Positions 33,542 to 42,639 are shown, numbered from the stretch's first letter. The stretch is DNA of 64,000 bases from Dokdonia sp. PRO95 (GCF_000355805.1 NZ_CM001837.1:1451127-1515126); one strand, 5' to 3'. Notes: a model not told the origin generated them from the letters alone. Numbers and translations are program-made.

Positions 33542-34981
33542 ATGAGATATATAATTACTTTTCTGTCTTTTGTGACTTGTTTTTTAACATTGAATATGAC
33601 AGCGCAAGTTGGGATTAATACCACTAGTCCGGATCCATCATCTGTACTTGACATACAATCTGAAGTAGGAGGTTTGTTAACCCCGAGAATGACGACAACC
33701 CAAAGATTAGCCATTTCAAGTCCTGCGCAGGGGTTACTAGTTTACGATACTGCACTAGATGCCTTTTATTACTTTGGAGCAGGATGGGAGGAAGTTAGCA
33801 TTAATAATACTAGAGATAATTATAAACTAGTTAAGGATATTTCTGATCTAGCAGAAGAGCTTGCTGCTGGTGGTGGATCTACTTATTTATTGAGTTCAAA
33901 TTTTCTATATGAAATCAACGGATCTATCGTTTTTAATGCTCCTATAAATATGAATGGTGCCTATATTGAAGGCGTAAATTCTTCTCAAGATATATTAGTT
34001 AATGCTTCTGGAGTAGCGCTCTTTCAAGGATCGCCAGGTAGAATGAGAAATCTCACAATATCCGGTGGGTCGGCTCCTGTTTTTGATATTACAGGAACAG
34101 GGTCAGATTTATTAGTTGTTAATAGTACTATATTTACTGGAGCTAGTACTATGGGAACATTACATTCCCTAGGAACGGCTTTTTTCAGTATTACACAATA
34201 CGTGAGTGTGAATGATGGTTTTAAGTTTTCTGATATTGGCTCCTTTTTTATGAATAATGTTTTTTGGACTACTTCGAATTCAGGAACGTTTGCAACAGTG
34301 TCTGGAACGTTCAATAATTTTCAAATTGCTAGTGGTAGGATAGAGGCAGATGCTGGTGAAGTAGGTATAGATGTAAGTGCAGATCCTATAATTGTGAATG
34401 AAGCTAGTTTAAATGGACTAAGCTTTGTAGGTGCTGGGACATTAGTATCTGGATATACCACTGGAAGTTATACAGATTTTAGCTTTACTACAGATTGGAA
34501 CGTTAACTGTTCAGGTATTCCAACAGAAACTGATGATCAATCTACAGCCAATTTTTATAGTACCTCGACAATAACTACTGGCTTTACTCAAAGTATAACA
34601 AGCGCTGCAGCGGTTCCAATTGTAGGAAATGGAGCATTTGATAATACGGAATTATTTCGTTTTAGTTCAAATGCAGCAAATAATAGATTGATATATGAGG
34701 GCAAGAAAGTCAGGAATTTTCAAGTTAGTGCATCATTATCCGTTCGCGTTTCTGGCGCTGCAAGTAACTTTTATAGTTTTATAATTGCAAAAAATGGTAC
34801 TGTAGTAGATGATTCAGATGCATTGGTTCTCATTGAAAGTGACACTCAAATACAATCTGTATCTATTAATACTGTTGTTACTATGGAGAGTGGTGACTAT
34901 ATAGAAATTTATGCTCAACGATTAACGGGAAGTGGTACAGATACACTTGTCGTCTTTTCGGAAAATTTGACTATTAGGTAA
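33542..34981 (+). CDS. Secreted surface protein with flavobacterial tail-fibre-like N-terminus
   Basis: 479 residues from the ATG at 33542 (MRYIITFLSFVTCFLTLNMT, a signal peptide); the longer frame from 33509 would put eleven charged residues before it. Residues ~20-85 carry the motif VGINTTSPDPSSVLDIQS and LLTPRMTTTQRLAISSPAQG, GLLVYDTALDAFYYFGAGWE, common at the start of exported trimeric fibre-like proteins in this family. Then comes a beta-helix-like or sandwich region and a C-terminal sandwich (SSNAANNRLIYEGKKVRNFQ, IIAKNGTVVDDSD). No T9SS C-terminal sorting domain is recognisable, so the export route is unclear. The 236-base upstream gap is very AT-rich and shows nothing else I can name. 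Confidence 0.65.
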   Translation: MRYIITFLSFVTCFLTLNMTAQVGINTTSPDPSSVLDIQSEVGGLLTPRMTTTQRLAISSPAQGLLVYDTALDAFYYFGAGWEEVSINNTRDNYKLVKDISDLAEELAAGGGSTYLLSSNFLYEINGSIVFNAPINMNGAYIEGVNSSQDILVNASGVALFQGSPGRMRNLTISGGSAPVFDITGTGSDLLVVNSTIFTGASTMGTLHSLGTAFFSITQYVSVNDGFKFSDIGSFFMNNVFWTTSNSGTFATVSGTFNNFQIASGRIEADAGEVGIDVSADPIIVNEASLNGLSFVGAGTLVSGYTTGSYTDFSFTTDWNVNCSGIPTETDDQSTANFYSTSTITTGFTQSITSAAAVPIVGNGAFDNTELFRFSSNAANNRLIYEGKKVRNFQVSASLSVRVSGAASNFYSFIIAKNGTVVDDSDALVLIESDTQIQSVSINTVVTMESGDYIEIYAQRLTGSGTDTLVVFSENLTIR

Positions 34982-35090
34982 TTTTTTTAGCAAAGGCTTC
35001 ATTGGTTTTATAATCAATAAGATAGCTTTTTGTGTTGTTAGTTTACTTCATAAAAAGCGAATTTTTTTTTAATTTCTTTAAAATATTATT

Positions 35091-35118
35091 TTGAGATTGA
35101 AAAAAAGTATTATATTTG
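35091..35118 (+). promoter_or_regulatory. Predicted promoter of tRNA-Leu
   Basis: TTG at 35091-35093, a 17-base spacer and TATATTTG at 35111-35118 fit the Bacteroidota consensus closely; the tRNA begins 41 bases downstream of the -7 box. Confidence 0.8.
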
Positions 35119-35158
35119 CACCCCGTTACGAAGTTATTACGTGACGATGTATTGAAAT

Positions 35159-35240
35159 GCGGGCGTGGTGGAATTGGTAGACACGCCAGACTTAGGATCT
35201 GGTGCCTCACGGTGTGGAAGTTCGAGTCTTCTCGCCCGTA
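35159..35240 (+). tRNA. tRNA-Leu (anticodon UAG)
   Basis: 82-base class II tRNA. The acceptor stem GCGGGCG pairs with CGCCCGT (first pair G-U), discriminator A; D-arm GTGGAATTGGTAGACAC; anticodon stem CCAGA/TCTGG with loop CTTAGGA, so the anticodon is TAG (35193-35195); a long variable arm (TGCCTCACGGTG) typical of leucine tRNAs; T-arm with GTTCGAGTC. CCA is not encoded. It would read CUN leucine codons. Confidence 0.97.
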
Positions 35241-35245
35241 CAAAG

Positions 35246-35275
35246 ACCTCTCAAGAAATTGAGAGGTTTTCTTTT
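35246..35275 (+). terminator. Terminator of tRNA-Leu
   Basis: ACCTCTCAA, GAAA loop, TTGAGAGGT, then TTTTCTTTT. Confidence 0.9.
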
Positions 35276-35299
35276 GCAATAAACTCTCGCTTGTAGAAG

Positions 35300-35332
35300 C
35301 AACAAAGCCAACTTAAAAAGTTGGCTTTGTTG
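35300..35332. repeat. Perfect 15-bp inverted repeat downstream of tRNA-Leu
   Basis: CAACAAAGCCAACTT, a three-base loop, then its exact complement. It is between the tRNA terminator and the 3' end of the sugar-kinase gene on the minus strand. The T-run is weak on both strands. It is likely a transcript end for the kinase operon. Confidence 0.6.
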
Positions 35333-35363
35333 TTATGTATGCGTACTAAGTATGTTGAATTCA

Positions 35364-35379
35364 AATTTTCGCGAAAGCG
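35364..35379. repeat. Iterated palindrome copy, half-decayed, intergenic
   Basis: AATTTTCGCGAAAGCG; three mismatches in the left arm, right arm intact. Confidence 0.6.
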
Positions 35380-35385
35380 TAATTA

Positions 35386-36330
35386 CTATATATCATCAAG
35401 TAAGTCATTTACCTCATTATTATGCACCACTGGGTTTGCACCAGCTTTACCAGCCACTAAGCTGCCCATAGCGCAAGCCACTTCAAGTGCATCATCTGCC
35501 GTTTCTCCAGATAGTAGTCCAAAGACTAGCGTTGCTAGAAAACTATCTCCAGCACCTACGGTGTCTGCCACTTTAGTTTTGAAACCTACTTGAGTGTGTA
35601 TGCCACCTTTATGTAATAACATCGCTCCCTCTGCTCCTAGCGTGACACAAACGGTAGGAGTCTCAGTCATTGCACTAAGCATTTTAAGTTCATCCTCGAG
35701 TGTCTCTGCCTCTATACCCATAGCTAGGACAACTAGCTCTAGCTCTTCATCATTGAGCTTGATCATATCTGCAGCTTCCATGAGTCCTACTACCACTTCA
35801 AGGTCGTAATGTGGGGCACGAAGATTCAAGTCAAAAACCGTAAATTTAGATCGTTCTATCAGTACTTCTATTGCTTCTAGATTTACTGGAGGCGTAATTT
35901 CTTCTTCTAAGTCCAGTTGCATAGCGTCAAAATTTACGCTTTCGCGAAAAACTAGACTTCCTATAATCAGAGCGTCTGCATCAGTCACAGCTGCGACATT
36001 AGCTTCAGTCCATGCAATATTGTCCCAAGCAGCATTGTCTCCTATTTCATAAGAGGCGACACCTTTTTTATCAAGTGTAACGTTTACTTGCCCTGTGGGT
36101 TTGTCATTGCGTTGAATAAATTTAGTGTCTAATCCTAGTTCTTTTATCTTAGCAAGTGCCTCTTTACCTAAAGCGTCATTTCCTAAAGATGAGATCATAG
36201 ATATATCTACCCCAAAGGAGTGTAAACGTAGCGCAACATTAAGTGGCGCGCCGCCTAGTCGTTTCTCATCTGGGAAAACATCCCATAATATCTCGCCGTA
36301 ACTGGCTATTTTAAGTGGTGTATTAGGCAT
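35386..36330 (-). CDS. PfkB family sugar kinase (probable fructokinase)
   Basis: 314 residues from the ATG at 36330; the ORF edge at 36339 is a TTG inside the MFS gene. PfkB signatures: the glycine-rich RLGGAPLNVALRLHSFG near the start, the DTVGAGDSFLATLVFGLLSG catalytic motif with the base Asp, and VCVTLGAEGAMLL. Enzymes of this family phosphorylate fructose or another hexose with ATP. It overlaps the sugar-porter gene by 8 bases, so both are co-translated; together they would import and phosphorylate a hexose released by the maltose route. A decayed palindrome at 35937 encodes FRES within the protein. Confidence 0.88.
   Translation of the reverse strand: MPNTPLKIASYGEILWDVFPDEKRLGGAPLNVALRLHSFGVDISMISSLGNDALGKEALAKIKELGLDTKFIQRNDKPTGQVNVTLDKKGVASYEIGDNAAWDNIAWTEANVAAVTDADALIIGSLVFRESVNFDAMQLDLEEEITPPVNLEAIEVLIERSKFTVFDLNLRAPHYDLEVVVGLMEAADMIKLNDEELELVVLAMGIEAETLEDELKMLSAMTETPTVCVTLGAEGAMLLHKGGIHTQVGFKTKVADTVGAGDSFLATLVFGLLSGETADDALEVACAMGSLVAGKAGANPVVHNNEVNDLLDDI
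35937..35952. repeat. Iterated palindrome copy, half-decayed, inside sugar-kinase gene
   Basis: CGCTTTCGCGAAAAAC; left arm intact, three mismatches at the right end. Encodes FRES. Confidence 0.6.
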
Positions 36331-37669
36331 CTGTAACAAGGTCTTTTTCTAGTTCTTCTAGGGTACGTCCTTTGGTCTTTGGCATAGCGATAATTGCCCA
36401 TAATAGTTGGAGTACCATCATTCCTGCAAAGAAATAATAAATATTCCAAAGATGGTCTCTCATTATGCCTTCTTTATCATCTATAAAAAATGGAGTTACA
36501 AGCGTTATGACGGCTGCAAAAACCCAGTGTGTACTCGTACCCCAAGATTGCCCATAAGCGCGCACGCGATTTGGAAAAATTTCTGAGATAAAAACCCATA
36601 TAACAGCACCTTGTCCTATAGCGTGTGACGCAACAAAGGTACATATGAAAGTAAGTAAGAGTGCCGGGTTTAATTGCATCTGGAAACAAATACCTACCAT
36701 AATAAGGCTCACAATATAGCCTACAGACCCTATTATTATAAGTTGTTTTCTTCCTAGCTTGTCTAGTAATCGCACGCCTATAAATGTAAAGATGAGGTTG
36801 ACAATACCTATCGCAATAGCGTTAAAGAGCGACTCAGACCCGCCAAGACCTGCTTGTTCTAATATTTGTGGAGCATAATAGAGCACAAAGTTGATACCAG
36901 ATAACTGATTGAAAAAAGCAATAAGGAAACCTAGCCATAGTACTTTTGAATATTTCTTTTGGAAAAGATTTTCTGAGGATTTAGTTTGCTGTAAGTCTAG
37001 TTTTATTTCTTCTAGTCTTGACTGTGCGGCCTCAACTCCTTCATATATTTTTTGTAAAACAAGCATTGCGCCGGCATCATCTTTTTTCTGTAGTACTAGC
37101 CACCTAGGGCTGTTAGGCACTCTCATCACCATAAGAGTATATATAAGCGCAGGTATAGCTTCTACACCTAGCATCCATCGCCAGTCGTTTGTGCCATCTA
37201 CACCTTTAAGCAGCCAGTTTGACACAAATGCAATGAGGATACCAAAGACGAGCCAGAACTGATAGAGACCTCCCAGTTTACCACGGTTAGACTCAGAGCT
37301 TATCTCAGATATATAAATAGGTGCCGCCACAGATGAGACTCCCACACCAATGCCTCCTATAAATCTAAAGGCAGAAAATGAATACGGATCTTGTGCTAGC
37401 GCACAGCCCACGGCAGAAATAAAAAAGAGGATTCCTATCCAGAAGAGTGTCTTTTTACGTCCTAATTTTTTAGTAGGAAAACCACCAAGTAGAGATCCAG
37501 CCACGGTCCCCCATAATGCCATACTCATTATAAAAGTACCGTGCATAAAAGGCGATAAATTCCACAATTCCTTTATGGGTGAGTTTGCACCACTTATAAC
37601 TACAGTATCAAAACCAAATAAAAATCCAGCGAGGGCTACGGTAATACTCCATTTTGTAATTTCTTTCAT
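36323..37669 (-). CDS. MFS sugar porter (sugar:H+ symporter family)
   Basis: 448 residues with twelve predicted membrane helices. Sugar-porter signatures: GFLFGFDTVVISGA in helix 1, GGFPTKKLGRKKTLF after helix 2, RFIGGIGVGVSSVAAPIYIS in helix 4, QLSGINFVLYYAPQIL in helix 7, and the C-terminal PKTKGRTLEELE (usually PETKGRTLEE). It carries a monosaccharide or maltose across the inner membrane. It is divergent from lacI across 190 bases that hold a LacI-type operator. The sugar-kinase gene overlaps its 3' end. Substrate by context: maltose or a hexose. Confidence 0.92.
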   Translation of the reverse strand: MKEITKWSITVALAGFLFGFDTVVISGANSPIKELWNLSPFMHGTFIMSMALWGTVAGSLLGGFPTKKLGRKKTLFWIGILFFISAVGCALAQDPYSFSAFRFIGGIGVGVSSVAAPIYISEISSESNRGKLGGLYQFWLVFGILIAFVSNWLLKGVDGTNDWRWMLGVEAIPALIYTLMVMRVPNSPRWLVLQKKDDAGAMLVLQKIYEGVEAAQSRLEEIKLDLQQTKSSENLFQKKYSKVLWLGFLIAFFNQLSGINFVLYYAPQILEQAGLGGSESLFNAIAIGIVNLIFTFIGVRLLDKLGRKQLIIIGSVGYIVSLIMVGICFQMQLNPALLLTFICTFVASHAIGQGAVIWVFISEIFPNRVRAYGQSWGTSTHWVFAAVITLVTPFFIDDKEGIMRDHLWNIYYFFAGMMVLQLLWAIIAMPKTKGRTLEELEKDLVTDA

Positions 37670-37780
37670 AAGTGATTTGCAATTGTTTATTTATTTGATT
37701 TTCGCAAGATTGCTCTCTATAAGGACGTCAAAACTTGGTTATGGACAGAATTTTAACTTTAAATATAATAACTTATTAAG

Positions 37781-37796
37781 AATACATCGTTTTCGT
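37781..37796. promoter_or_regulatory. Candidate LacI-family operator in the MFS/lacI divergent region
   Basis: AATACATCGTTTTCGT. The right half ATCGTTTTCGT is identical over 11 bases to the complement of the site at 60456-60471 between SusC and GH13; the left half is degenerate. It is 64 bases upstream of the regulator start and 112 from the porter start. Confidence 0.55.
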
Positions 37797-37859
37797 ACCC
37801 AAAAGGATTTGTTTAAATTGTACTATAGCTTTTAGTAAGCCTATTTTTACGATACCATT

Positions 37860-38900
37860 ATGAAAAGAAAACTCACCTTAAAATTAATTGCCAAAGAACT
37901 TGATGTTTCTATCTCTACTGTCTCAAAAGCACTGCGTGATAGTGCAGAGATAAGTGAAGACACACGTCAGAAGATTAAAGCCTTTGCAAAGCTGTATAAT
38001 TATAAGCCTAATAATATCGCGTTAAGTCTTAAAAACAGGAAGACACGCACCATCGGGATTATTATACCGCAAATAGTGCATCACTTTTTTACCACGGTAA
38101 TACGTGGAGTTGAGCAAATGGCGAGAGAGCATAATTATAATGTGATTATCACTCTTTCTAATAATGACTTTGACAAGGAGGTCCTTAATATGGAGCTACT
38201 TGCAAATGGTAGTACAGATGGATTTATCCTTTCTTTATCAAAAGAAACAATGCAAAAGGACGACTTTAGACACCTCACAGAGGCTATTGATCAAGGAATG
38301 CCTGTTGTAATGTTTGACCGTATAGTAGATGAGATTCCTTGTGATAAAGTGCTTATAGATGATCGCGAGGGTGCAAAATTAGGTGTGAATCACTTAATTA
38401 AAACTGGCTGTAAGAAAATAGCCATCATCACTACCGAGGATTATATAACCATAGGTAAACTAAGAACAAAGGGCTACATAGAGGCATTAGAATCTGCAGG
38501 TATAAAAATAGATCCAAATCTTATTTTAAAATTAGATGCTATAGATGAGCTCAATGATAAAGCAAAAGCGCGTATCAAACATTTCTTAAAAGGGAAGGAC
38601 ATAGACGGCGTGTTTACGATAAATGAGATTTTTGCTGTGACCGCTGCCAAATATGTTATGGAGGCAGACAAGAGTATTCCTGAGGATGTAAGTATCGTGA
38701 GCTTCTCAGATGGTGAGTTATCTCAACACTTTGTGCCTAGCCTCACTACAGTAAGCCAGCACGGAGAAGAGATGGGTCGTAAGGCGGCAGAGTTGCTTAT
38801 CAATAAACTAGAGCGACCAGAAGAAGAGGTTGAAGAGTACACAACGGCTTACATAGAAACGAGTCTTGTAGAACGCGAAAGTACCAAGCGAATTAAATAG
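37860..38900 (+). CDS. LacI family transcriptional regulator of the maltose module
   Basis: 346 residues. The N-terminal helix-turn-helix (LTLKLIAKELDVSISTVSKA, hinge region YNYKPNNIALSLKNRKTRTI) is followed by a periplasmic-binding-protein-like sensor domain (TRTIGIIIPQIVHHFFTTVI, DRIVDEIPCDKVLIDDREGA, DVSIVSFSDGELSQHFVPSL). It sits between the divergent porter gene and the co-directional beta-phosphoglucomutase and maltose phosphorylase genes, so it is their probable regulator. The likely effector is maltose or a phosphorylated hexose. It is known that LacI-type regulators control maltose loci in Flavobacteriia; here the operator search is mine. Confidence 0.92.
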   Translation: MKRKLTLKLIAKELDVSISTVSKALRDSAEISEDTRQKIKAFAKLYNYKPNNIALSLKNRKTRTIGIIIPQIVHHFFTTVIRGVEQMAREHNYNVIITLSNNDFDKEVLNMELLANGSTDGFILSLSKETMQKDDFRHLTEAIDQGMPVVMFDRIVDEIPCDKVLIDDREGAKLGVNHLIKTGCKKIAIITTEDYITIGKLRTKGYIEALESAGIKIDPNLILKLDAIDELNDKAKARIKHFLKGKDIDGVFTINEIFAVTAAKYVMEADKSIPEDVSIVSFSDGELSQHFVPSLTTVSQHGEEMGRKAAELLINKLERPEEEVEEYTTAYIETSLVERESTKRIK

Positions 38901-38903
38901 TAT

Positions 38904-38919
38904 CGCTTTCGCGAAAAAT
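38904..38919. repeat. Iterated palindrome copy, half-decayed, intergenic
   Basis: CGCTTTCGCGAAAAAT; left arm intact, last three bases differ. Just after the lacI stop. Confidence 0.6.
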
Positions 38920-38957
38920 TGAATACAAACACATCGCGTTATAACTAAATAACTCTT

Positions 38958-39635
38958 ATGACCGAAAACATATTAAAATTGAAAAAGAAAGCATTCCTTT
39001 TTGACCTAGACGGAGTTATAGTAGACACTGCAAAATTTCACTATCTCGCCTGGCGTAACCTTGCCAAAGAGATGAATTTTGACTTCACAGAAGAGCAAAA
39101 CGAACTTTTTAAAGGGGTAAGTCGTGTGCGATCGCTAGAGATACTACTAGACCTAGCTTCATATGATGCAACTCAAGAACAAAAGGACAGGTGGCTCATC
39201 CAGAAAAATGAAGAGTATCTTAAGTACATCAAAGGGATGGATGACAGCGAGATTTTACCAGAGGTAGTCAGAGTTCTCGATTTTCTAGAAGAAAAAAATC
39301 AAGGTATTGCACTAGGTAGCGCAAGTAAAAATGCACGACCTATCTTAACTAAGCTTGATTTATTAGATAAATTTCAGGCGATTGTAGATGGTAATGATGT
39401 GACAGCAGCAAAGCCAGATCCAGAAGTATTCTTAAAAGGAGGAGAAGCTTTAAAAATTGAACGTACAGATTGTATCGTTTTTGAAGACTCTATTGCGGGT
39501 ATACAAGCTGCAAACAGCGCAGGTATGATAAGCATAGGTATAGGAGAGCAAGACGTGCTACACGAGGCAAACTACGTTTTTAAAGACTTTACAGAGATGA
39601 GTAATGCTTTCCTTCTAGAACTTATAGAAGCATAA
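38958..39635 (+). CDS. pgmB: Beta-phosphoglucomutase
   Basis: 225 residues, HAD superfamily. The nucleophile/acid pair is DLDGVIVDTAKFHYLAWR (first Asp is phosphorylated), the cap-core motifs ALGSASKNARPILTKLDL and AAKPDPEVFLKGGEAL, and the metal-binding VFEDSIAGIQAANSAG are all present, as is the AWRNLA region typical of beta-phosphoglucomutases. It converts beta-glucose-1-phosphate, the product of the next gene, into glucose-6-phosphate. It lies 57 bases after lacI and 62 before the phosphorylase, in one likely operon. Confidence 0.95.
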   Translation: MTENILKLKKKAFLFDLDGVIVDTAKFHYLAWRNLAKEMNFDFTEEQNELFKGVSRVRSLEILLDLASYDATQEQKDRWLIQKNEEYLKYIKGMDDSEILPEVVRVLDFLEEKNQGIALGSASKNARPILTKLDLLDKFQAIVDGNDVTAAKPDPEVFLKGGEALKIERTDCIVFEDSIAGIQAANSAGMISIGIGEQDVLHEANYVFKDFTEMSNAFLLELIEA

Positions 39636-39697
39636 ATTTAATCTAACTACAACTATCATCAAGTATGAGGTAAGCTCATACGTAAGACTACCATAAT

Positions 39698-41992
39698 ATG
39701 CATATAGATTATATCACTCCAAATGATTGGTCCATTATAGAAGATGGATGGAACCCAAATAACGTAAAATCATCAGAGAGTCTTATGGCGCTAGGTAATG
39801 GTGCAATGGGGCAACGCGCAAATTTTGAAGAAGATTATAGTGGCGCGACCTTTCAAGGAAGTTATATAGGAGGTGTGTATTACCCAGATAAAACCCGCGT
39901 AGGCTGGTGGAAAAATGGGTATCCAGAGTACTTTGCAAAAGTGCTCAATGCACCTAGCTGGATAGGCATAAAAGTCACAGTAAACGGAGAGAGTCTAGAT
40001 TTACATACCTGTAAAGAGGTAAAAGATTTTCGTCGTGAGCTTGATATGAAAGCTGGTGTATTGTGCAGAAGTTTTAAAGCCACCCTACAAAATGACGTTG
40101 AGATTGCAGTAAAAGCAACACGTTTTTTAAGTATGGAGATGGATGAGGTAGGTGCCATTAAATACGAAGTCACACCTATCAATGTAGACGCAACAATAAG
40201 TTACGAACCGTATTTAGATAGCGGTATAACTAATGAAGATTCAAACTGGGACGACAAGTTTTGGAACACGCTAGAAGTTTCAGAAAATGATGATATGGCT
40301 TTCATCACCGCACATACTATGAAGACGGAGTTTCACGTATGTACGATGATGCAAAACAAGCTTTTTATAGATGGTGATGAGATTACGCTTTCGCGAAAGC
40401 GTTCTCAAAAAACTGCAACCTATGTAGGTCACGAGTATGAGACAGATGTTGCCAAAGGAGAAACCTTTGCCATACAAAAAATAGGAGGTTATGTAAGTAG
40501 CCTTAATCACGATAAAGATGGTCTCGTAGCAGTAGCAACAGATGTACTAAATAAAGCAACAGGCTTAGGATATGATGCTTTGCTAGCTTCTCAAAAAGAA
40601 GCCTGGGCAAAAACCTGGGAGATGTCTGACATCACAATTGAGGGTGACACAAAAGCACAGCAGGGTATACGTTTTAATATCTTTCATCTTAATCAAACCT
40701 ACACGGGGCAAGATAGCCGTCTCAATATAGGTCCAAAAGGGTTTACTGGTGAAAAATACGGAGGCTCTACCTACTGGGATACCGAGGCTTACTGTATTCC
40801 ATTTTATATGGCTACCAAAGATCAAAGTGTTGCACGACAGTTACTCACTTATAGGTATAACCAGCTTGATAAGGCTATAGAAAATGCTCAAAAACTAGGT
40901 TTTACAAATGGAGCGGCACTATACCCTATGGTTACTATGAACGGTGAGGAATGTCACAATGAGTGGGAAATCACCTTTGAAGAGATACACCGTAACGGCT
41001 CTATGGTTTATGCTATATATAACTACGAGCGTTATACAGGAGATACGAGCTACATTCCAGAAATGGGGCTAGAAGTTATTATAGGTGTAGCGAGATTCTG
41101 GAGACAGAGGGCGACATTTTCTAAGGCTAAGAATGCTTATGTGATTCTAGGGGTTACAGGTCCTAATGAGTACGAGAATAATGTAAATAATAACTGGTTT
41201 ACAAACTACATCGCAAAGTGGTGTCTAGACTATGCTTTTGAACAAGCAGAGTTGCTAAGAGATACTGCCAAAGAAGATTGGTCACGTATTTCTGGAAAAA
41301 CGCATCTCTCTTATGACGAGATGCTTTCTTGGAGATCTACTGCAGAGCAGATGTACTTTCCATACTCAGAAGAAAATGGAGTGTACCTACAGCAAGATGG
41401 TTTCTTAGATAAGGAATTAATCACCGTAGCAGATTTACCAAAATCAAACCGACCTATTAATCAAAAATGGTCTTGGGACCGCATACTGCGCTCACCATAC
41501 ATAAAGCAAGCAGATACGTTACAAGGGTTCTACTTTTTTGAAGACCACTTTACTAAGGAGCAACTAGAAAAGCATTTTGACTTTTATGAGCCATTTACGG
41601 TACATGAAAGTTCGCTGTCACCATGTGTACATGCTATACAAGCAGCTAAGCTAGGGAGAATGGATCAGGCATATGAGTTCTATCTACGTACATCAAGGCT
41701 TGATCTAGATGATTATAATAAAGAAGTAGAAGAAGGTTTACATATCACGAGTATGGCGGGTACCTGGCAGAGTGTGGTAGAAGGCTTTGGAGGGATGCGT
41801 GTAAAGAATGACACCTTATCTTTTGATACTAAAATACCTAATGCTTGGAAGGGTTACAGTTTTAAAGTAAACTTTAGAGGCCAGATTTTAAAAGTAGAAG
41901 TGGCTAATAATGCAACCAACTTTACACTGGTGAGTGGAGAAGGTCTAAGTATTCTTGTAAACGGAGAAAAGAGAGAGGTATTACCAGCTTAA
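39698..41992 (+). CDS. Glycoside hydrolase family 65 maltose phosphorylase
   Basis: 764 residues, the usual GH65 length. The central (alpha/alpha)6 barrel has TGQDSRLNIGPKGFTGEKYG, STYWDTEAYCIPFYM and the catalytic general acid Glu491 in VTGPNEYENNVNNNWFTNY; the phosphate-binding region follows (HESSLSPCVHAIQAAKLG). Such enzymes split maltose with inorganic phosphate into beta-glucose-1-phosphate and glucose. The next enzyme, beta-phosphoglucomutase, is encoded just upstream. Trehalose or kojibiose phosphorylase is the main alternative, but the maltose context favours maltose. A palindrome copy at 40386 encodes LSRKR. Confidence 0.92.
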   Translation: MHIDYITPNDWSIIEDGWNPNNVKSSESLMALGNGAMGQRANFEEDYSGATFQGSYIGGVYYPDKTRVGWWKNGYPEYFAKVLNAPSWIGIKVTVNGESLDLHTCKEVKDFRRELDMKAGVLCRSFKATLQNDVEIAVKATRFLSMEMDEVGAIKYEVTPINVDATISYEPYLDSGITNEDSNWDDKFWNTLEVSENDDMAFITAHTMKTEFHVCTMMQNKLFIDGDEITLSRKRSQKTATYVGHEYETDVAKGETFAIQKIGGYVSSLNHDKDGLVAVATDVLNKATGLGYDALLASQKEAWAKTWEMSDITIEGDTKAQQGIRFNIFHLNQTYTGQDSRLNIGPKGFTGEKYGGSTYWDTEAYCIPFYMATKDQSVARQLLTYRYNQLDKAIENAQKLGFTNGAALYPMVTMNGEECHNEWEITFEEIHRNGSMVYAIYNYERYTGDTSYIPEMGLEVIIGVARFWRQRATFSKAKNAYVILGVTGPNEYENNVNNNWFTNYIAKWCLDYAFEQAELLRDTAKEDWSRISGKTHLSYDEMLSWRSTAEQMYFPYSEENGVYLQQDGFLDKELITVADLPKSNRPINQKWSWDRILRSPYIKQADTLQGFYFFEDHFTKEQLEKHFDFYEPFTVHESSLSPCVHAIQAAKLGRMDQAYEFYLRTSRLDLDDYNKEVEEGLHITSMAGTWQSVVEGFGGMRVKNDTLSFDTKIPNAWKGYSFKVNFRGQILKVEVANNATNFTLVSGEGLSILVNGEKREVLPA
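40386..40401. repeat. Iterated palindrome copy, perfect, inside maltose-phosphorylase gene
   Basis: CGCTTTCGCGAAAGCG, exact; translated as LSRKR. Confidence 0.9.
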
Positions 41993-42003
41993 AGAGCTGG
42001 TAA
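41981..42003. terminator. Hairpin over the stop codon of the maltose-phosphorylase gene
   Basis: TTACCAGCT, a 5-base loop, AGCTGGTAA. It overlaps the stop (TAA at 41990-41992) and lies between two convergent genes, so it may stop both. Confidence 0.55.
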
Positions 42004-42005
42004 GC

Positions 42006-42611
42006 CTATAATTTTATAGGTGTACTATCTGTAACTGCATTCCCATTATATTCAAGTGTCCACCCTAGTGAGTTAGTAAGAAAGTAAATTTTAGAAAGTT
42101 CTGAGATAAGTCTGTTTTGTGCATTTGAGTAAAGAGTGGAGTTTTTAACTTCCTTTTCAAGCCCTTTTTGCACGCGTGATTTTATGATATTATAATCTTG
42201 AGCATTAAACTGGTTGAGGTAGTCTTGTTGCACATCATAATATTCTATATTAGGATTAATCTTCAACTCAGGTTCTGGGATATAGGTAATGCGCACTGTC
42301 TTTGTGAGTTCATCAATTTCTGTAGCAACCTTAGAAAGATCGTAAGCGATAGTTGCTTCGGCATTTACGACTACTAGTGCCTTTTTTGTAGCAGAAAGTA
42401 CATCTACATAAAATTTTTTTGAATCTTCATAGGTAAAAACTTGGGCATAGTTACCTTCTGTAACGATGAGTTTTCCCACGTTTTTTATTTGTTTCTCAAT
42501 GAGCGCGCTGTTTGCTCTAAGTTGCTCACTTTCATCTTTTGTGTGTTCACAATAACGTACACCAAAAACAATCACAAGTGCAAGAGCTGCCCCAAAAAGT
42601 ATTTTACGCAT
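42006..42611 (-). CDS. DUF4230 protein
   Basis: 201 residues from the ATG at 42611 (MRKILFGAALALVIVFGVRY, a membrane anchor or signal). The longest ORF begins at 42656, but that ATG lies inside a terminator hairpin and would add 15 residues before the hydrophobic segment. The rest fits DUF4230: KQIKNVGKLIVTEGNYAQVF, DVLSATKKALVVVNAEATIA and ITYIPEPELKINPN. Family members are inner-membrane proteins found across Bacteroidota, with no known activity. The gene is alone on the minus strand and converges with the phosphorylase gene across a 13-base gap. Confidence 0.85.
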   Translation of the reverse strand: MRKILFGAALALVIVFGVRYCEHTKDESEQLRANSALIEKQIKNVGKLIVTEGNYAQVFTYEDSKKFYVDVLSATKKALVVVNAEATIAYDLSKVATEIDELTKTVRITYIPEPELKINPNIEYYDVQQDYLNQFNAQDYNIIKSRVQKGLEKEVKNSTLYSNAQNRLISELSKIYFLTNSLGWTLEYNGNAVTDSTPIKL

Positions 42612-42639
42612 AATAGATATTTCTTTGACTAAAGTACGT

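Noticed and set aside
35159-35332. Integrated element at tRNA-Leu
   Set aside because: No integrase gene and no repeated tRNA 3' end is visible nearby.
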